Assembly (NCBI RefSeq): GCF_900105245.1
Contig: NZ_FNSZ01000001.1
Location: 620,001 to 684,000 of the forward strand
Origin: Streptomyces sp. 1222.5
Lineage (GTDB): Bacteria > Actinomycetota > Actinomycetes > Streptomycetales > Streptomycetaceae
DNA length: 64,000 bases
Direction of reading: 5' to 3'
The stretch's first letter is position 1. Each line of letters opens with the position of its first letter. Made by a program: the position numbers and the translations under genes. The notes below the pieces were generated by a model, which made no database searches, was not told where the DNA came from, and was given only the letters and a program-made list of their open reading frames with translations. This document shows positions 33,054 through 41,767 of the stretch, piece after piece.

Positions 33054-36000
33054 TCAGTTCTTCTTCTTGCGGACGGTCTTGCTGGTCAGGGTCCAGCTGT
33101 GGGTCTTCACCGGGTGGCGGTGCTTGTCCCGGGCCGTGAGCGTGACCTTGAACCGTGTGCCGTCGGGCAGCGGTGCGGACAGGTGGACGGCCATCCTGTG
33201 GGTGGCCCGGTCGTAGGAGGTGACGGCCGTGACGTGGAGCTTCCTGGCGGCGGCCGCCTTGGTGCCCGACAGGACGGTCACGGTCGCCTTGACGGACGAC
33301 AGCTTCGTCCTGGCGGGGAGCGTCACGGTCAGGGCGTCGGACGCGTCCGCGGTGTGCTTCAGCGAGGACGTGGTCACCTCCGAGGAGGTGGCCTTGGCCA
33401 GCGATCCACTGGGGTTGTCCGCGGTGAAGACGGGGCCGACCCAGTAGTTGGCCGATCCGTACGAGCTGTTCGGGAAGGCCGGGCCGGCGCCGTACCGGTA
33501 GAGACCGTTGTGGTGCGCGGTCGTGTCGGCGGTGCCGGTCAGCGGGTAGGACTGGTGGGCCGCCGTGAAGTACCCGCCGTCGACGGCGTAGTGGCCGTTC
33601 GGGGCGTGGTAGGAGACGACGTAGGCGGTGTCCGCGGTGACGGCCACCGGGGTGGTGAACGTCATCTGCTGCCAGCCGGACGCGGTCTCGCCGGTGAAGG
33701 TGCCGGTGGCGAGGAGCGTGCCGTCGTCGGACCACAGGCTGCCGGTGTGGGTGCCGGTGTTGCCGGTGCCCTTGTAGAAGGTGACGCCGGTGATCCAGCC
33801 GGCCGCCGAGGAGGTGAACCGGGTGCCGAGCTCGACGGAGTTGGTGTCACCGGTGACATCGGTGGTGGCCGGCACCGTGGAGGGGTTCCACAGCGTGCAC
33901 GGGCAGGTGACCGCGGGCGGTGTGGAGCTGGTGGTGAAGCTCCATGTCACCGGGGCCGCCATGGCGTTGCCCCACAGGTCGGAGGCCTGGACGGACGCGG
34001 TGTACGTGGTGTGCAGCGCCAGCTCGGTCGACGGGGTGAACGTCGCCTTGTTCGAGGCGGGCAGTGTCTTCGCGCCGGGAACGGCGTCGCCGTTCGCGTC
34101 CTTCAGGGTGAAGGTCAGGGTGTCGGCGTCGATGGCCGAGCTGAACACGGCCGACACCGGTGCGGTGATCGAGACGCCGGTCGCGCCGGACGTCGGGGAG
34201 GTCGAGGTGACGGTGGGCGGGGTGGTGCTGGCCGTCGAGGTGTCCAGCACCACGTCGACCCAGTAGTTGCTGCCGGAGGACGCCGAGGACGGGAAGCCGC
34301 TGGTCGAACCGTAGTGGTAGACCCCGTTGCCGCCGTCGGTGCCGGACTTCAGCGCCGTGAGCGGGGCCAGGCCGGCGTCCTTGTCGGAGAAGTAGCCGCC
34401 GTCGTAGGAGTAGCCGCCGTTGGGGGCGAAGTACGAGGCGACGTAGGTGGTGTTGGCCTTGACGGACACCGGGGTGGAGAAGTTGAGCTGTTGCCAGCCG
34501 GAGGCCGTCTCGTTGGTGAAGGTGCCGGTGGCCAGGCGGGTGCCGGAGGCGCTCCACAGGCTGCCGGTGTGGGAGCCGGTGTTGGCGGGCGACTTGTAGA
34601 AGCGGACACCGGTGATCGAACCGGCGGCGGTGGTGCGGAACTTGACGCCGAGCTCCACGGAGCTGCCGTCGCCCGCGTTGACGGTGCCGGGCACGGCGGA
34701 GGCCGGCCAGACGGTGCAGGGGCAGGCCTGCGGGCCGACGGTCACCGGGACGGTGGTGACGGCGCCGATGTTGACGCTGTCGTCCACCGCGCGGACCTTG
34801 ATGGAGGTCGCGCCCGGGGTGGTCGGGGTCCAGCTGTAGCTCCAGGAGGTCAGTCCGGTGGCGGCGTTCCAGGTGGATCCGCCGTCGGTGGACACCTCCA
34901 CGCGGGCCACCACACCGCCGGCCGAGTCGCCGGCCGTGCCCTTGATGGTGACCGGCTTCAGCGCCGGGACGGTGACCCCGGAGGCCGGGGCGGTGACGGT
35001 GACGGCCGGGCCGGTGGCGTCGGTGGTGGCCGTGGCGGCGGTGAGGTTGCTCTGCAGGCTCTTCGGCTGGACGCCCATGTCGGCGAGGACGTTCACGGTC
35101 GCCTGCTGCATGCGGCTGTCCTCGGTGACCACCGTGTCGTCGGGGTTGTACGTGGGCACGTTGGTCAGTCCCCACGACCACTGCACGGTCCCCGACCCGA
35201 ACACCAGGGCCCCGGAGTCCTGGTCGCGGAACTCGACGAGATTGTGCGTCGCGGTGCCGTTGCCGTAGACGTTGCCCCAGTCCATGCGGAGCTTGCCGTC
35301 GTTGATGTCGACCGTCGTCGACGAGACGTCGATGGCTCCGGCCGGACGGGTGCTGTTGTCGAGGTCGCTGTCCCACTCGTAGCCGAGGGTGCCGGTCGGG
35401 AAAGTGGCGGTCTGGCCGGCGGAGAGGTTCGCGACGGAGGTGTTGCGCCAGATCCGGTTCTTGCCGTACGAACCGGGGACGGTGATGGCGTCGCTGCGGT
35501 AGCCGTTCACCGTGAACATGGAGCCGGTGAGGATGTTCGGCGGCTGGTAGGTCTGCCCGTACTGGGTGCTGGTCGGGTCCATCCAGGTGCCCGTCCAGGT
35601 GCCGCTGGGGTCGGCGATGCCGTTGCCCTGCGCCATCTTGGTCATCTTGTAGCAGACCATGGTGCGGTTCGCGGTGTTCGCGCCGTCGATGCTCGGGGCT
35701 AGCCGCGTCTTCCAGAAGACCTCGTTGCCGCTGAAGAAGGCCTCCCGGACCCCCGACTTGCGGGCCGCGAGCACGTTGGAGTACTGGCTCTGCGTCCAGT
35801 ACTCGTCGTGCCCGGAGGACACGTACACCTTGTGGTTCTTCAGCAGGGTCGCGCCGTTGGTGGACACGTCCACCCCGGAGAGGTAGCTGACGTCGTAACC
35901 GTTGCGCTCCAGCCAGGACAGCATCATGAACTCGGAGCCGTAGATGCCGTTGTCGCCGCCGATGTCCAGCGGCCGGTTGTAACTGACCTCGTAGGCGCGC

Positions 36001-36659
36001 CCGTCCGGCGCGGGGCCCGCGCCGCCGTACAGGTCCTGGCCGCCGTAGTCGTTGTAGGCCTGCCAGGTCTCGTCGCTGGTCTGCACGACGACGTCGGAGG
36101 TGCTGGAGTCCTTGCGGACGACGAACGGGTACGGCATCAGGCCGTCTCCGTCGGTCTGCGTCAGGTTCGCGATGTACAGGCCGGACACCGCGTCGCTGGG
36201 CACCGTCCAGCTCGCGGTCACCGGCCAGTTGCCGCAGTCGACCAGGCCGGTGCCGGCCTTGGTGGTGCAGTTGGCGGGCTTGGTCGTGTAGTTGGCGGGA
36301 TAGGTCACGGCTGCCTGTGCCGCGGTCGAGATCTCACGGGCGCCGTCGCCGCCGTACCAGCCCAGGCGGTAGATCTCGATGTGGTACGAGGTCTTCGACT
36401 GGACCTTGAACTGGACGGTGTCGCCGGCCTGCACGCTCTCCTTGGTGGAGAAGCCCTGGATGTCGCCATAGGCGTTGGGCGAGAACCAGTCGGACTTGGG
36501 GTTGCCCGGCTTGGAGTTCTCGCAGACGATCGGGTTCGAGCCCGAACCGCACGGATCGGACGCCGCCTGGGCGGGCACGGCCTGCGGGAGCACCGCCCAG
36601 ATCAACGCTGCCACGACGGCGAGGCTTCTGCCCCGGATCCGTCTGCTCCATCTTTTCAT
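33054..36659 (-). CDS. large secreted protein: DMFase-beta-like domain plus two DUF4082 modules
   Basis: 1201 residues. A signal peptide (basic start, hydrophobic core, PAQAAS) precedes a ~500-residue domain with YRLGWYGGDGAREIS, PSDAVSGLYIANL, VVVQTSDETWQAYNDYGG, LDIGGDNGIYGSEFMMLSWLERNGYDV and SSGHDEYWT, the pattern of the N,N-dimethylformamidase beta-subunit family found in secreted actinobacterial proteins. An Ig-like segment follows, then DUF4082 (SVELGVKFRTTAAGSITGVRFYK), a Big_5-type Ig domain, a second DUF4082 (SVELGTRFTSSAAGWITGVTFYK) and a basic tail ending KKKN. The DUF4082 modules look carbohydrate-binding. Enzymatic role unknown; a surface polymer-associated function is likely from context. 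Confidence 0.85.
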   Translation of the reverse strand: MKRWSRRIRGRSLAVVAALIWAVLPQAVPAQAASDPCGSGSNPIVCENSKPGNPKSDWFSPNAYGDIQGFSTKESVQAGDTVQFKVQSKTSYHIEIYRLGWYGGDGAREISTAAQAAVTYPANYTTKPANCTTKAGTGLVDCGNWPVTASWTVPSDAVSGLYIANLTQTDGDGLMPYPFVVRKDSSTSDVVVQTSDETWQAYNDYGGQDLYGGAGPAPDGRAYEVSYNRPLDIGGDNGIYGSEFMMLSWLERNGYDVSYLSGVDVSTNGATLLKNHKVYVSSGHDEYWTQSQYSNVLAARKSGVREAFFSGNEVFWKTRLAPSIDGANTANRTMVCYKMTKMAQGNGIADPSGTWTGTWMDPTSTQYGQTYQPPNILTGSMFTVNGYRSDAITVPGSYGKNRIWRNTSVANLSAGQTATFPTGTLGYEWDSDLDNSTRPAGAIDVSSTTVDINDGKLRMDWGNVYGNGTATHNLVEFRDQDSGALVFGSGTVQWSWGLTNVPTYNPDDTVVTEDSRMQQATVNVLADMGVQPKSLQSNLTAATATTDATGPAVTVTAPASGVTVPALKPVTIKGTAGDSAGGVVARVEVSTDGGSTWNAATGLTSWSYSWTPTTPGATSIKVRAVDDSVNIGAVTTVPVTVGPQACPCTVWPASAVPGTVNAGDGSSVELGVKFRTTAAGSITGVRFYKSPANTGSHTGSLWSASGTRLATGTFTNETASGWQQLNFSTPVSVKANTTYVASYFAPNGGYSYDGGYFSDKDAGLAPLTALKSGTDGGNGVYHYGSTSGFPSSASSGSNYWVDVVLDTSTASTTPPTVTSTSPTSGATGVSITAPVSAVFSSAIDADTLTFTLKDANGDAVPGAKTLPASNKATFTPSTELALHTTYTASVQASDLWGNAMAAPVTWSFTTSSTPPAVTCPCTLWNPSTVPATTDVTGDTNSVELGTRFTSSAAGWITGVTFYKGTGNTGTHTGSLWSDDGTLLATGTFTGETASGWQQMTFTTPVAVTADTAYVVSYHAPNGHYAVDGGYFTAAHQSYPLTGTADTTAHHNGLYRYGAGPAFPNSSYGSANYWVGPVFTADNPSGSLAKATSSEVTTSSLKHTADASDALTVTLPARTKLSSVKATVTVLSGTKAAAARKLHVTAVTSYDRATHRMAVHLSAPLPDGTRFKVTLTARDKHRHPVKTHSWTLTSKTVRKKKN

Positions 36660-36729
36660 GTGTACCTCTCAGCGGTGCTGTGCAGGACCGACCCGTGCGG
36701 TCGGGGTGGTGCGTGAGGCCAGGTACCGA

Positions 36730-37848
36730 TCAGCCTCGAAGCGCGTCGGCGAGCGCGTCCACGACCCGCTGCTGCTGGTCGGGGGTGATCTGCGGGTAGA
36801 GCGGGAGCGACAGGATCCGATCCGCGGCCTTCTCGGCGTTCGGGAAGTCGCCCCGGGTGTGCCCTAGATGCCGGTACGCCGGTGTGAGGTGGACCGGGGC
36901 GGGATAGTGCACACCCGCGCCGATGCCCTCCGCGTTGAGCTTGCCCACGACGTCGTCGCGGTCGGCACCGGTGACCTGGACGACGTAGAGGTGCCAGACG
37001 TGGATGTTGCCGGCGGCCGTCGCCGGGAGCACGACCCGTCCCGCCGCGGCCAGATCGGCGAGCAGCGTGTCGTAACGGGCCGCTGCGGCGCGCCGGGCGG
37101 CGTTGCCGTCGGCGAGCCGGGCCAGCTTGGCCCGGAGCACGACGGCCTGGAGCCCGTCCAGCCGGCTGTTGAACCCGGGCACGTCGTGGCGGTACTTGGC
37201 GACTCCGCCGTGGTTGGCGATGGCGCGGACCAGACCGGCCAGTTCCTCGTCGTCGGTCAGTACCGCGCCCGCATCGCCGTAGGCCCCCAGGTTCTTGCCC
37301 GGGTAGAAGCTGGTGGCCGCGATCCCGCCGCTGCCCGGCGACCGGCCGTCGCGGGTCGCGCCCTGGCTCTGCGCGGCGTCCTCGACGACCCGCACCCGGC
37401 CGGGCAGCCGGCCGGCCAGCCCGGTCACCTCGGCGCACTGCCCGTACAGGTGCACGGGCACCACCGCCCGGGTGGCCGCGCCGACCGCGTCCAGCGCGGC
37501 CTGCGGGTCGAGCAGGTAGCCGTCGGGCAGGCAGTCCGCGAGCACCGGCCGCGCGCCGGTCCTGGCCACCGCGCCGGCGGTGGCGATGAAGGTGTTGGCG
37601 GGCACGACGACCTCGTCGCCGGCCCCGACCCCCACGGCGCGCAGGGCGAGTTCGAGGGCGTCGGTGCCGTTGGCGACGCCCACGCAGTGCGTGACGCCAC
37701 CGAACTCGGCGTACTCGCGCTCGAACCGGCGGACCTCCTCGCCGCCGACGAACGCGGTGTCGGCCAGGACCCGTTCGAATCCGGTCCGTACCTCGTCGGC
37801 GACTTCCTCGTGGGCCGCCTTGAGGTCCACAAGCGGAATCTGGTTCAT
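36730..37848 (-). CDS. DegT/DnrJ/EryC1 sugar aminotransferase, 3-amino type
   Basis: 372-residue PLP enzyme starting MNQIPLVDLKAAHEEV, with ANGTDALELALRAVGVGAGDEVVVPANTF, VVEDAAQSQGA (Asp157) and TSFYPGKNLGAYGDAGAV (Schiff-base Lys185), and NSRLDGLQA. LVDLK at the start plus SFyPgKNLGayGDaGa place it with WbpE/QdtB/FdtB-like enzymes that aminate C3 of nucleotide sugars. Paired with the Gfo/Idh oxidoreductase (40689) and LbH acetyltransferase (18902) it could install the 3-acetamido group of a uronic acid. ATGA overlap with the upstream acetyltransferase. Confidence 0.88.
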   Translation of the reverse strand: MNQIPLVDLKAAHEEVADEVRTGFERVLADTAFVGGEEVRRFEREYAEFGGVTHCVGVANGTDALELALRAVGVGAGDEVVVPANTFIATAGAVARTGARPVLADCLPDGYLLDPQAALDAVGAATRAVVPVHLYGQCAEVTGLAGRLPGRVRVVEDAAQSQGATRDGRSPGSGGIAATSFYPGKNLGAYGDAGAVLTDDEELAGLVRAIANHGGVAKYRHDVPGFNSRLDGLQAVVLRAKLARLADGNAARRAAAARYDTLLADLAAAGRVVLPATAAGNIHVWHLYVVQVTGADRDDVVGKLNAEGIGAGVHYPAPVHLTPAYRHLGHTRGDFPNAEKAADRILSLPLYPQITPDQQQRVVDALADALRG

Positions 37849-38534
37849 GTGGCCGGTCCCCCCGTTGTCCGTGTCCCGAGCTCGTCCAGCACCGGGGCGG
37901 CCGCCGCACGCAGCCGCCGCGCCGGGTTCCCCGCCCAGACCTCGCCGGGCGGCACATCGCCGAGCACCGTGCCGCCCATCCCGACCAGCGACCACGCGCC
38001 GACCGTCGTGCCCTCCCGGACCAGGGCCCCGGCGCCGACGTAGGCGCCCCGCTCCAGCCGCGCTCCCCCGCCCAGCCGGGCGCCGGACGCGAGCGTGGCG
38101 AAGTCCTCGACCACGTCGTCGTGGGTGAGGACGACGTGCGGCATCACCGCGACGTGCGCGCCGACCCGCACGGCGGCGGTCAGGGCACAGTGCGCGAGCA
38201 GCACCGATCCGGGGCCGACGCGCGACGTCGAGGAGACCGCCGCCGTCGGATGGATCACGGTGGCGTAGCGGTCCCCGGGCAGGCCGAGCCGGCGCACCAG
38301 ACGGGCGCGGGAGGCGTAGTCCCGGGGGTTGCCGACGCAGACCACGACCTGTGCCGCGGAGCGCTCGTGGACCAGGTCGCAGCCGCCCAGTACGGGCACG
38401 CCCTCCACCTCCGTGCCGTACAGGGCGGTGTCGTCGTCGAGGTGCCCGAGCAGCTTCAGGTCGCCCGCGTCCCGTACGGCCTGCGCGGTCTCCCGGGCGA
38501 AGCCGCCCGCGCCGATGATCAGCAGTTCGCTCAT
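37845..38534 (-). CDS. NeuD/PglD-like sugar O/N-acetyltransferase
   Basis: 229 residues. An N-terminal Rossmann-like part (LLIIGAGGFARETAQAV, LLGHLDDD, VVCVGNPRD) is followed by hexapeptide-repeat beta-helix (HPTAAVSSTSRVGPGSVLLAHCALTA, THDDVVEDFATLASGARLGGGARLERGAYVGAGALVREGTTVGAWSLVGMGG, WAGNPARRLR). THDD with the nearby His supplies the catalytic base in PglD-type enzymes. It lies between two aminotransferases with ATGA overlaps on both sides, suggesting that it acetylates the amino sugar made by the one upstream. Confidence 0.85.
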   Translation of the reverse strand: MSELLIIGAGGFARETAQAVRDAGDLKLLGHLDDDTALYGTEVEGVPVLGGCDLVHERSAAQVVVCVGNPRDYASRARLVRRLGLPGDRYATVIHPTAAVSSTSRVGPGSVLLAHCALTAAVRVGAHVAVMPHVVLTHDDVVEDFATLASGARLGGGARLERGAYVGAGALVREGTTVGAWSLVGMGGTVLGDVPPGEVWAGNPARRLRAAAAPVLDELGTRTTGGPAT

Positions 38535-39670
38535 GGGCGGCCCTGTTCGCGCAGTACCGCCACCACCCGGTCCTGCTGGGCCTCGGTCATCGTGTGGTAC
38601 ATGGGCAGGATCAGCGAATCGCGGCTGATCCGCTCGGTGACCGGCAGCGGTGCGCGGGGGTGGTCCGCGTAGGCCGGTTCGAGGTGCGTGGCCATGATCC
38701 CGCGCCGGGCGGAGATGCCGGCCGCGGCGAGCGCGGCGAGCAGGTCGTCCCGTCCGACGGGGAAGTCCTCGGCCGGGAGCACCCAGTAGGACTGGAAGTT
38801 GCTCTGGCCGTGGGCGGGGTCGCGGACCGGGACGAGGCCGGGGACGTCCTGGAGGAGCGCGTCGTAGCGGGCCGCGAGGTGGCGGCGGCGCTGGATCATC
38901 GCGTCGAGCTTGCCGAGCTGGACCAGGCCGATCGCGGCCTGGACGTCCGTCATGCGGTAGTTGTAGCCGACCTCGAGGTAGCTCTCCAGGACCGGCCGGT
39001 CGCTCGCGTGACGCTCGGCGGCCGAGACGTTCATCCCGTGCTCGCGCAGCCGGCGCAGGCGCGCGGCCCACGCGGCGTCGTCCGTGGTGATCATGCCGCC
39101 CTCGCCGGTCGTGACGACCTTGCGGGGGTGGAAGGACCAGGCGGCGAGCAGCGCGCCGTGTCCGACGGGCTTGCCGCCGACGGTGGAGCCGATGGCGCAG
39201 GCCGCGTCCTCGACCAGGGGCACGTCCCACTCGGCGCAGGCGGCGCGCAGGGCGGCCACGTCGGCGGGTACCCCGCCCTGGTGGACGGCGAGGACGGCCC
39301 TGGTGCGGGGGGTGCGGACCGCGTCCACGGTGGCCGTGGTCAGGTTGCCGGTGGCCGGGTCCACGTCCGCGAACACGGGCTCGGCGCCGACGTATCGCAC
39401 GGCGTTGGCCGTGGCGATGAACGACAGCGACGGGACCACGACCTCGTCGCCGGGTGCCAGGCCCAGCGCGACGAGCGACAGGTGCAGGGCGGTGGTGCAG
39501 GAGCTCACCGCGATACCGTGCTCGGCGCCCACCCGCTCCGCGAACGCCCGCTCGAAGGCGGCGACCCGGGGCCCTTGGGCCACCCAGCCGGACAGCACGG
39601 CGTCGGAGGCGGCCGCGGCCTCCTCCTCGCCCAGCCAGGGGATCATCACCGGGATGCGGTCCGTGCTCAT
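38531..39670 (-). CDS. DegT/DnrJ/EryC1 sugar aminotransferase, 4-amino (PglE/ArnB-like)
   Basis: 379-residue PLP enzyme: SSCTTALHLSLVALGLAPGDEVVVPSLSFIATANAV, VEDAACAIGS (Asp155) and WSFHPRKVVTTGEGGMI (Schiff-base Lys184), VGYNYRMTDVQAAIGLVQLGKLD. SFHPRKxxTTGEGGM is characteristic of C4 aminotransferases acting on 4-keto-6-deoxy nucleotide sugars. The RfbB product in this locus is such a substrate. With the PglD-like gene it predicts a 4-acetamido-4,6-dideoxy-hexose. Confidence 0.88.
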   Translation of the reverse strand: MSTDRIPVMIPWLGEEEAAAASDAVLSGWVAQGPRVAAFERAFAERVGAEHGIAVSSCTTALHLSLVALGLAPGDEVVVPSLSFIATANAVRYVGAEPVFADVDPATGNLTTATVDAVRTPRTRAVLAVHQGGVPADVAALRAACAEWDVPLVEDAACAIGSTVGGKPVGHGALLAAWSFHPRKVVTTGEGGMITTDDAAWAARLRRLREHGMNVSAAERHASDRPVLESYLEVGYNYRMTDVQAAIGLVQLGKLDAMIQRRRHLAARYDALLQDVPGLVPVRDPAHGQSNFQSYWVLPAEDFPVGRDDLLAALAAAGISARRGIMATHLEPAYADHPRAPLPVTERISRDSLILPMYHTMTEAQQDRVVAVLREQGRP

Positions 39671-40659
39671 CGCGCGGCCTCCCCGGCGGCGTCGGCGGCG
39701 CGCTCCGCACGCCACCAGTCCACCAGGTCCCGCAGGCCCGTGCGCAGGTCGATCCGTGCGGTGAAACCGAGTCGTTCGGCGGCCCGGCCGGTGTCGGCGA
39801 GCCGACGGGTGACCCCGTTCACGGCGCGCGCGGGTCCGTGCTCCGGCGCCAGGCCGGACGCGCCCATCGCCTCCAGCAGGCCCTGGGCGAGCTCCTTCAG
39901 CGAGGTCTCGGTGCCGCTGGCGACGTTGAACACCTCGTCGGTGAGGTCCGACTCGGCGGCCAGCACATTGGCCCTGGCGATGTCCCTGACGTCGACGAAG
40001 TCCATGGTCTGGCTGCCGTCCCCGAGGATCAGCGGCGGCTCGCCCGACTCGATGCGCTCCATCCAGCGGATGAGGACCTCGGTGTAGAGGCCGTGGATGT
40101 CCATGCGGGGGCCGTAGACGTTGAAGTACCTCAGGGCCACGTAGTCCAGGCCGTACATGGCGTGGAAGCTGCGCAGCATGCCCTCGTTGAACGCCTTGGC
40201 CGCGCCGTAGAAGGTGTCGTTGTTGTAGGAGTGGTGGCGCTCGGTCGTGGGGAACTCCTCGGCCATGCCGTAGACGGAGGCCGAGGAGGAGGCGATCACC
40301 TTGCCGACGCCGGCCTCGACGGCCGCCTCGAGGACGTTGAAGGTGCCGTCGACCATCACCTCGTTGGCGAGCCGGGGTTCCTCGGCGCACTGGGTGATGC
40401 GGATGGCGGCGAGGTGGAACACCAGGTCGGCGCCCTCGGTGACCTTCCGTACGGTGGCGGCGTCGCGGATGTCGCCCTCGACGACCTCCACGACACCGCT
40501 GCCCAGGGCCCGGTCGAGGTTGCCCATCCGTCCGCGCACGAAGTTGTCGAGTACGACGATCTCGCGGGCACCGCCCTCGGCCAGGAGGTCGACGAGGTTC
40601 GAGCCGATGGTGCCCGCCCCTCCGGTGACCAGGATCTTCTTGCCTCGTACGCTGCTCAA
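39667..40659 (-). CDS. NAD-dependent epimerase/dehydratase (GalE/WbpP-like)
   Basis: 330 residues from a TTG at 40659, preferred because GAGAGGG lies upstream; another TTG at 40692 would overlap the preceding stop. Features are LVTGGAGTIGSNLVDLL, DNFVRGRMGNL, FHLAAIRITQCAEEP, SSSASVYGMAEEFP, FYGAAKAFNEGM (YxxxK) and LRYFNVYGPRMD. It belongs to the extended SDR group of UDP-hexose 4-epimerases, but substrate cannot be fixed. It lies mid-operon between the Gfo/Idh and aminotransferase genes. Confidence 0.85.
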   Translation of the reverse strand: MSSVRGKKILVTGGAGTIGSNLVDLLAEGGAREIVVLDNFVRGRMGNLDRALGSGVVEVVEGDIRDAATVRKVTEGADLVFHLAAIRITQCAEEPRLANEVMVDGTFNVLEAAVEAGVGKVIASSSASVYGMAEEFPTTERHHSYNNDTFYGAAKAFNEGMLRSFHAMYGLDYVALRYFNVYGPRMDIHGLYTEVLIRWMERIESGEPPLILGDGSQTMDFVDVRDIARANVLAAESDLTDEVFNVASGTETSLKELAQGLLEAMGASGLAPEHGPARAVNGVTRRLADTGRAAERLGFTARIDLRTGLRDLVDWWRAERAADAAGEAAR

Positions 40660-40688
40660 CTGAACTGCCCTCTCGGTGGGTGGAACTG

Positions 40689-41744
40689 TCAATGCCCGGC
40701 GCGGAGGCCGACGACCGCGCCGCGGAACTCCAGGCTCCGGGAGGCGGCTTCGAGAATGTCCAGCACGCGCAGGCCGGCCCGGCCGTCGGTGAGCGGGGCA
40801 CGCCGGTGCCGAATGGCGTCGGCGAACTCGTCGACCATGCTGCGCAGCGCTTCCTTCTCGCCGATGGCGGGGGCGACCATGTCACCGGAGCGGTACGAGA
40901 CGAGCATCTCCCGGCGCTCGTCCGCGCCGATCTCCTGGGGCGCGGCCAAATCCACTCCGCGGTCGTAGACCGAGACGCGCTGGAGCGGGTTGAGGTCGTC
41001 CCAGAGCAGGGTGCGCTTGGCGCCGCCGACCATGGTGGTCCGCACCTTGGTCGGGGAGAGCCAGTTGACGTGCACGTGGGCGATGGCACCGGTGTTGAGC
41101 TGGAGTGTCAGGTAGGCGACACAGGCCTGCCCGGCGCCGATCGGGTCGGCCCCGTGGGCGGCGACGGCGACCGGTTCGACGGTGTCGGGGAGGATGAAGT
41201 CCAGGATGGAGAGGTCGTGCGGGGCCAGGTCCCACATGACGTCGATGTCCTTCTGGACGAGCCCGAGGTTGATCCGGACCGAGTCGACGAAGTGGATCTC
41301 GCCGAGTTCCCCGGAGCGGACCAGTTCCCGGATGCGGCCCACGGCGGGGGTGTAGCAGTAGGTGTGGTCGCACATCAGGGTGAGTCCGCGTTCCTCCGCC
41401 TCGGTCACCAGGCGCAGGCCGTCGGCGTAGGTCGCGGCCAGCGGCTTCTCCACGAGGACGTGCTTGTCGGCGCGCAGGGCGGCCAGGGCGATGTCGAGGT
41501 GGGTGCCGGCGGGTGTGGCCACGGCGACGGCGTCCACGGAGGGGTCGGCGAGGACGGCCGCGTAGTCCGCGGTGGCCTGGACGGTCGAGTAGCCGCCGAG
41601 GACGCGCTGGGCCCGGTCTACGTCCAGGTCGCACAGCCAGCGCAGCCGGAACCGGTCGCTGGCCTGGAAGTTGCGTACGAGGTTGGGGCCCCAGTAGCCG
41701 GCCCCGACGACCGCGACGCCCAACGGCTGCGTGGTGCTGCTCAC
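40689..41744 (-). CDS. Gfo/Idh/MocA-family sugar oxidoreductase
   Basis: 351 residues from a GTG at 41744, chosen because AAGGAGAAGG precedes it; an ATG at 41768 overlapping the previous stop would add eight residues. N-terminal Rossmann fold GVAVVGAGYWGPNLVRNF, then ATPAGTHLDIALAALRADKHVLVEKPLA (EKP motif), then the C-terminal dimer domain with DLAPHDLSILDFIL carrying the catalytic Asp/His. Enzymes with the GYWGPNLVRNF start are common in surface-sugar loci, where they oxidise UDP-aminouronic acids at C3 before transamination. That role is inferred from the aminotransferase and acetyltransferase in the same locus. Confidence 0.85.
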   Translation of the reverse strand: MSSTTQPLGVAVVGAGYWGPNLVRNFQASDRFRLRWLCDLDVDRAQRVLGGYSTVQATADYAAVLADPSVDAVAVATPAGTHLDIALAALRADKHVLVEKPLAATYADGLRLVTEAEERGLTLMCDHTYCYTPAVGRIRELVRSGELGEIHFVDSVRINLGLVQKDIDVMWDLAPHDLSILDFILPDTVEPVAVAAHGADPIGAGQACVAYLTLQLNTGAIAHVHVNWLSPTKVRTTMVGGAKRTLLWDDLNPLQRVSVYDRGVDLAAPQEIGADERREMLVSYRSGDMVAPAIGEKEALRSMVDEFADAIRHRRAPLTDGRAGLRVLDILEAASRSLEFRGAVVGLRAGH

Positions 41745-41767
41745 CGTGTCCTTCTCCTTGTGGTTCA

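Noticed and set aside
32973..35702. 909-codon open frame on the plus strand
   Set aside because: It is antisense to the secreted DUF4082 protein, is made of low-complexity Gly/Arg/Val/Asp residues and has no domain signal; it is a by-product of high GC content.
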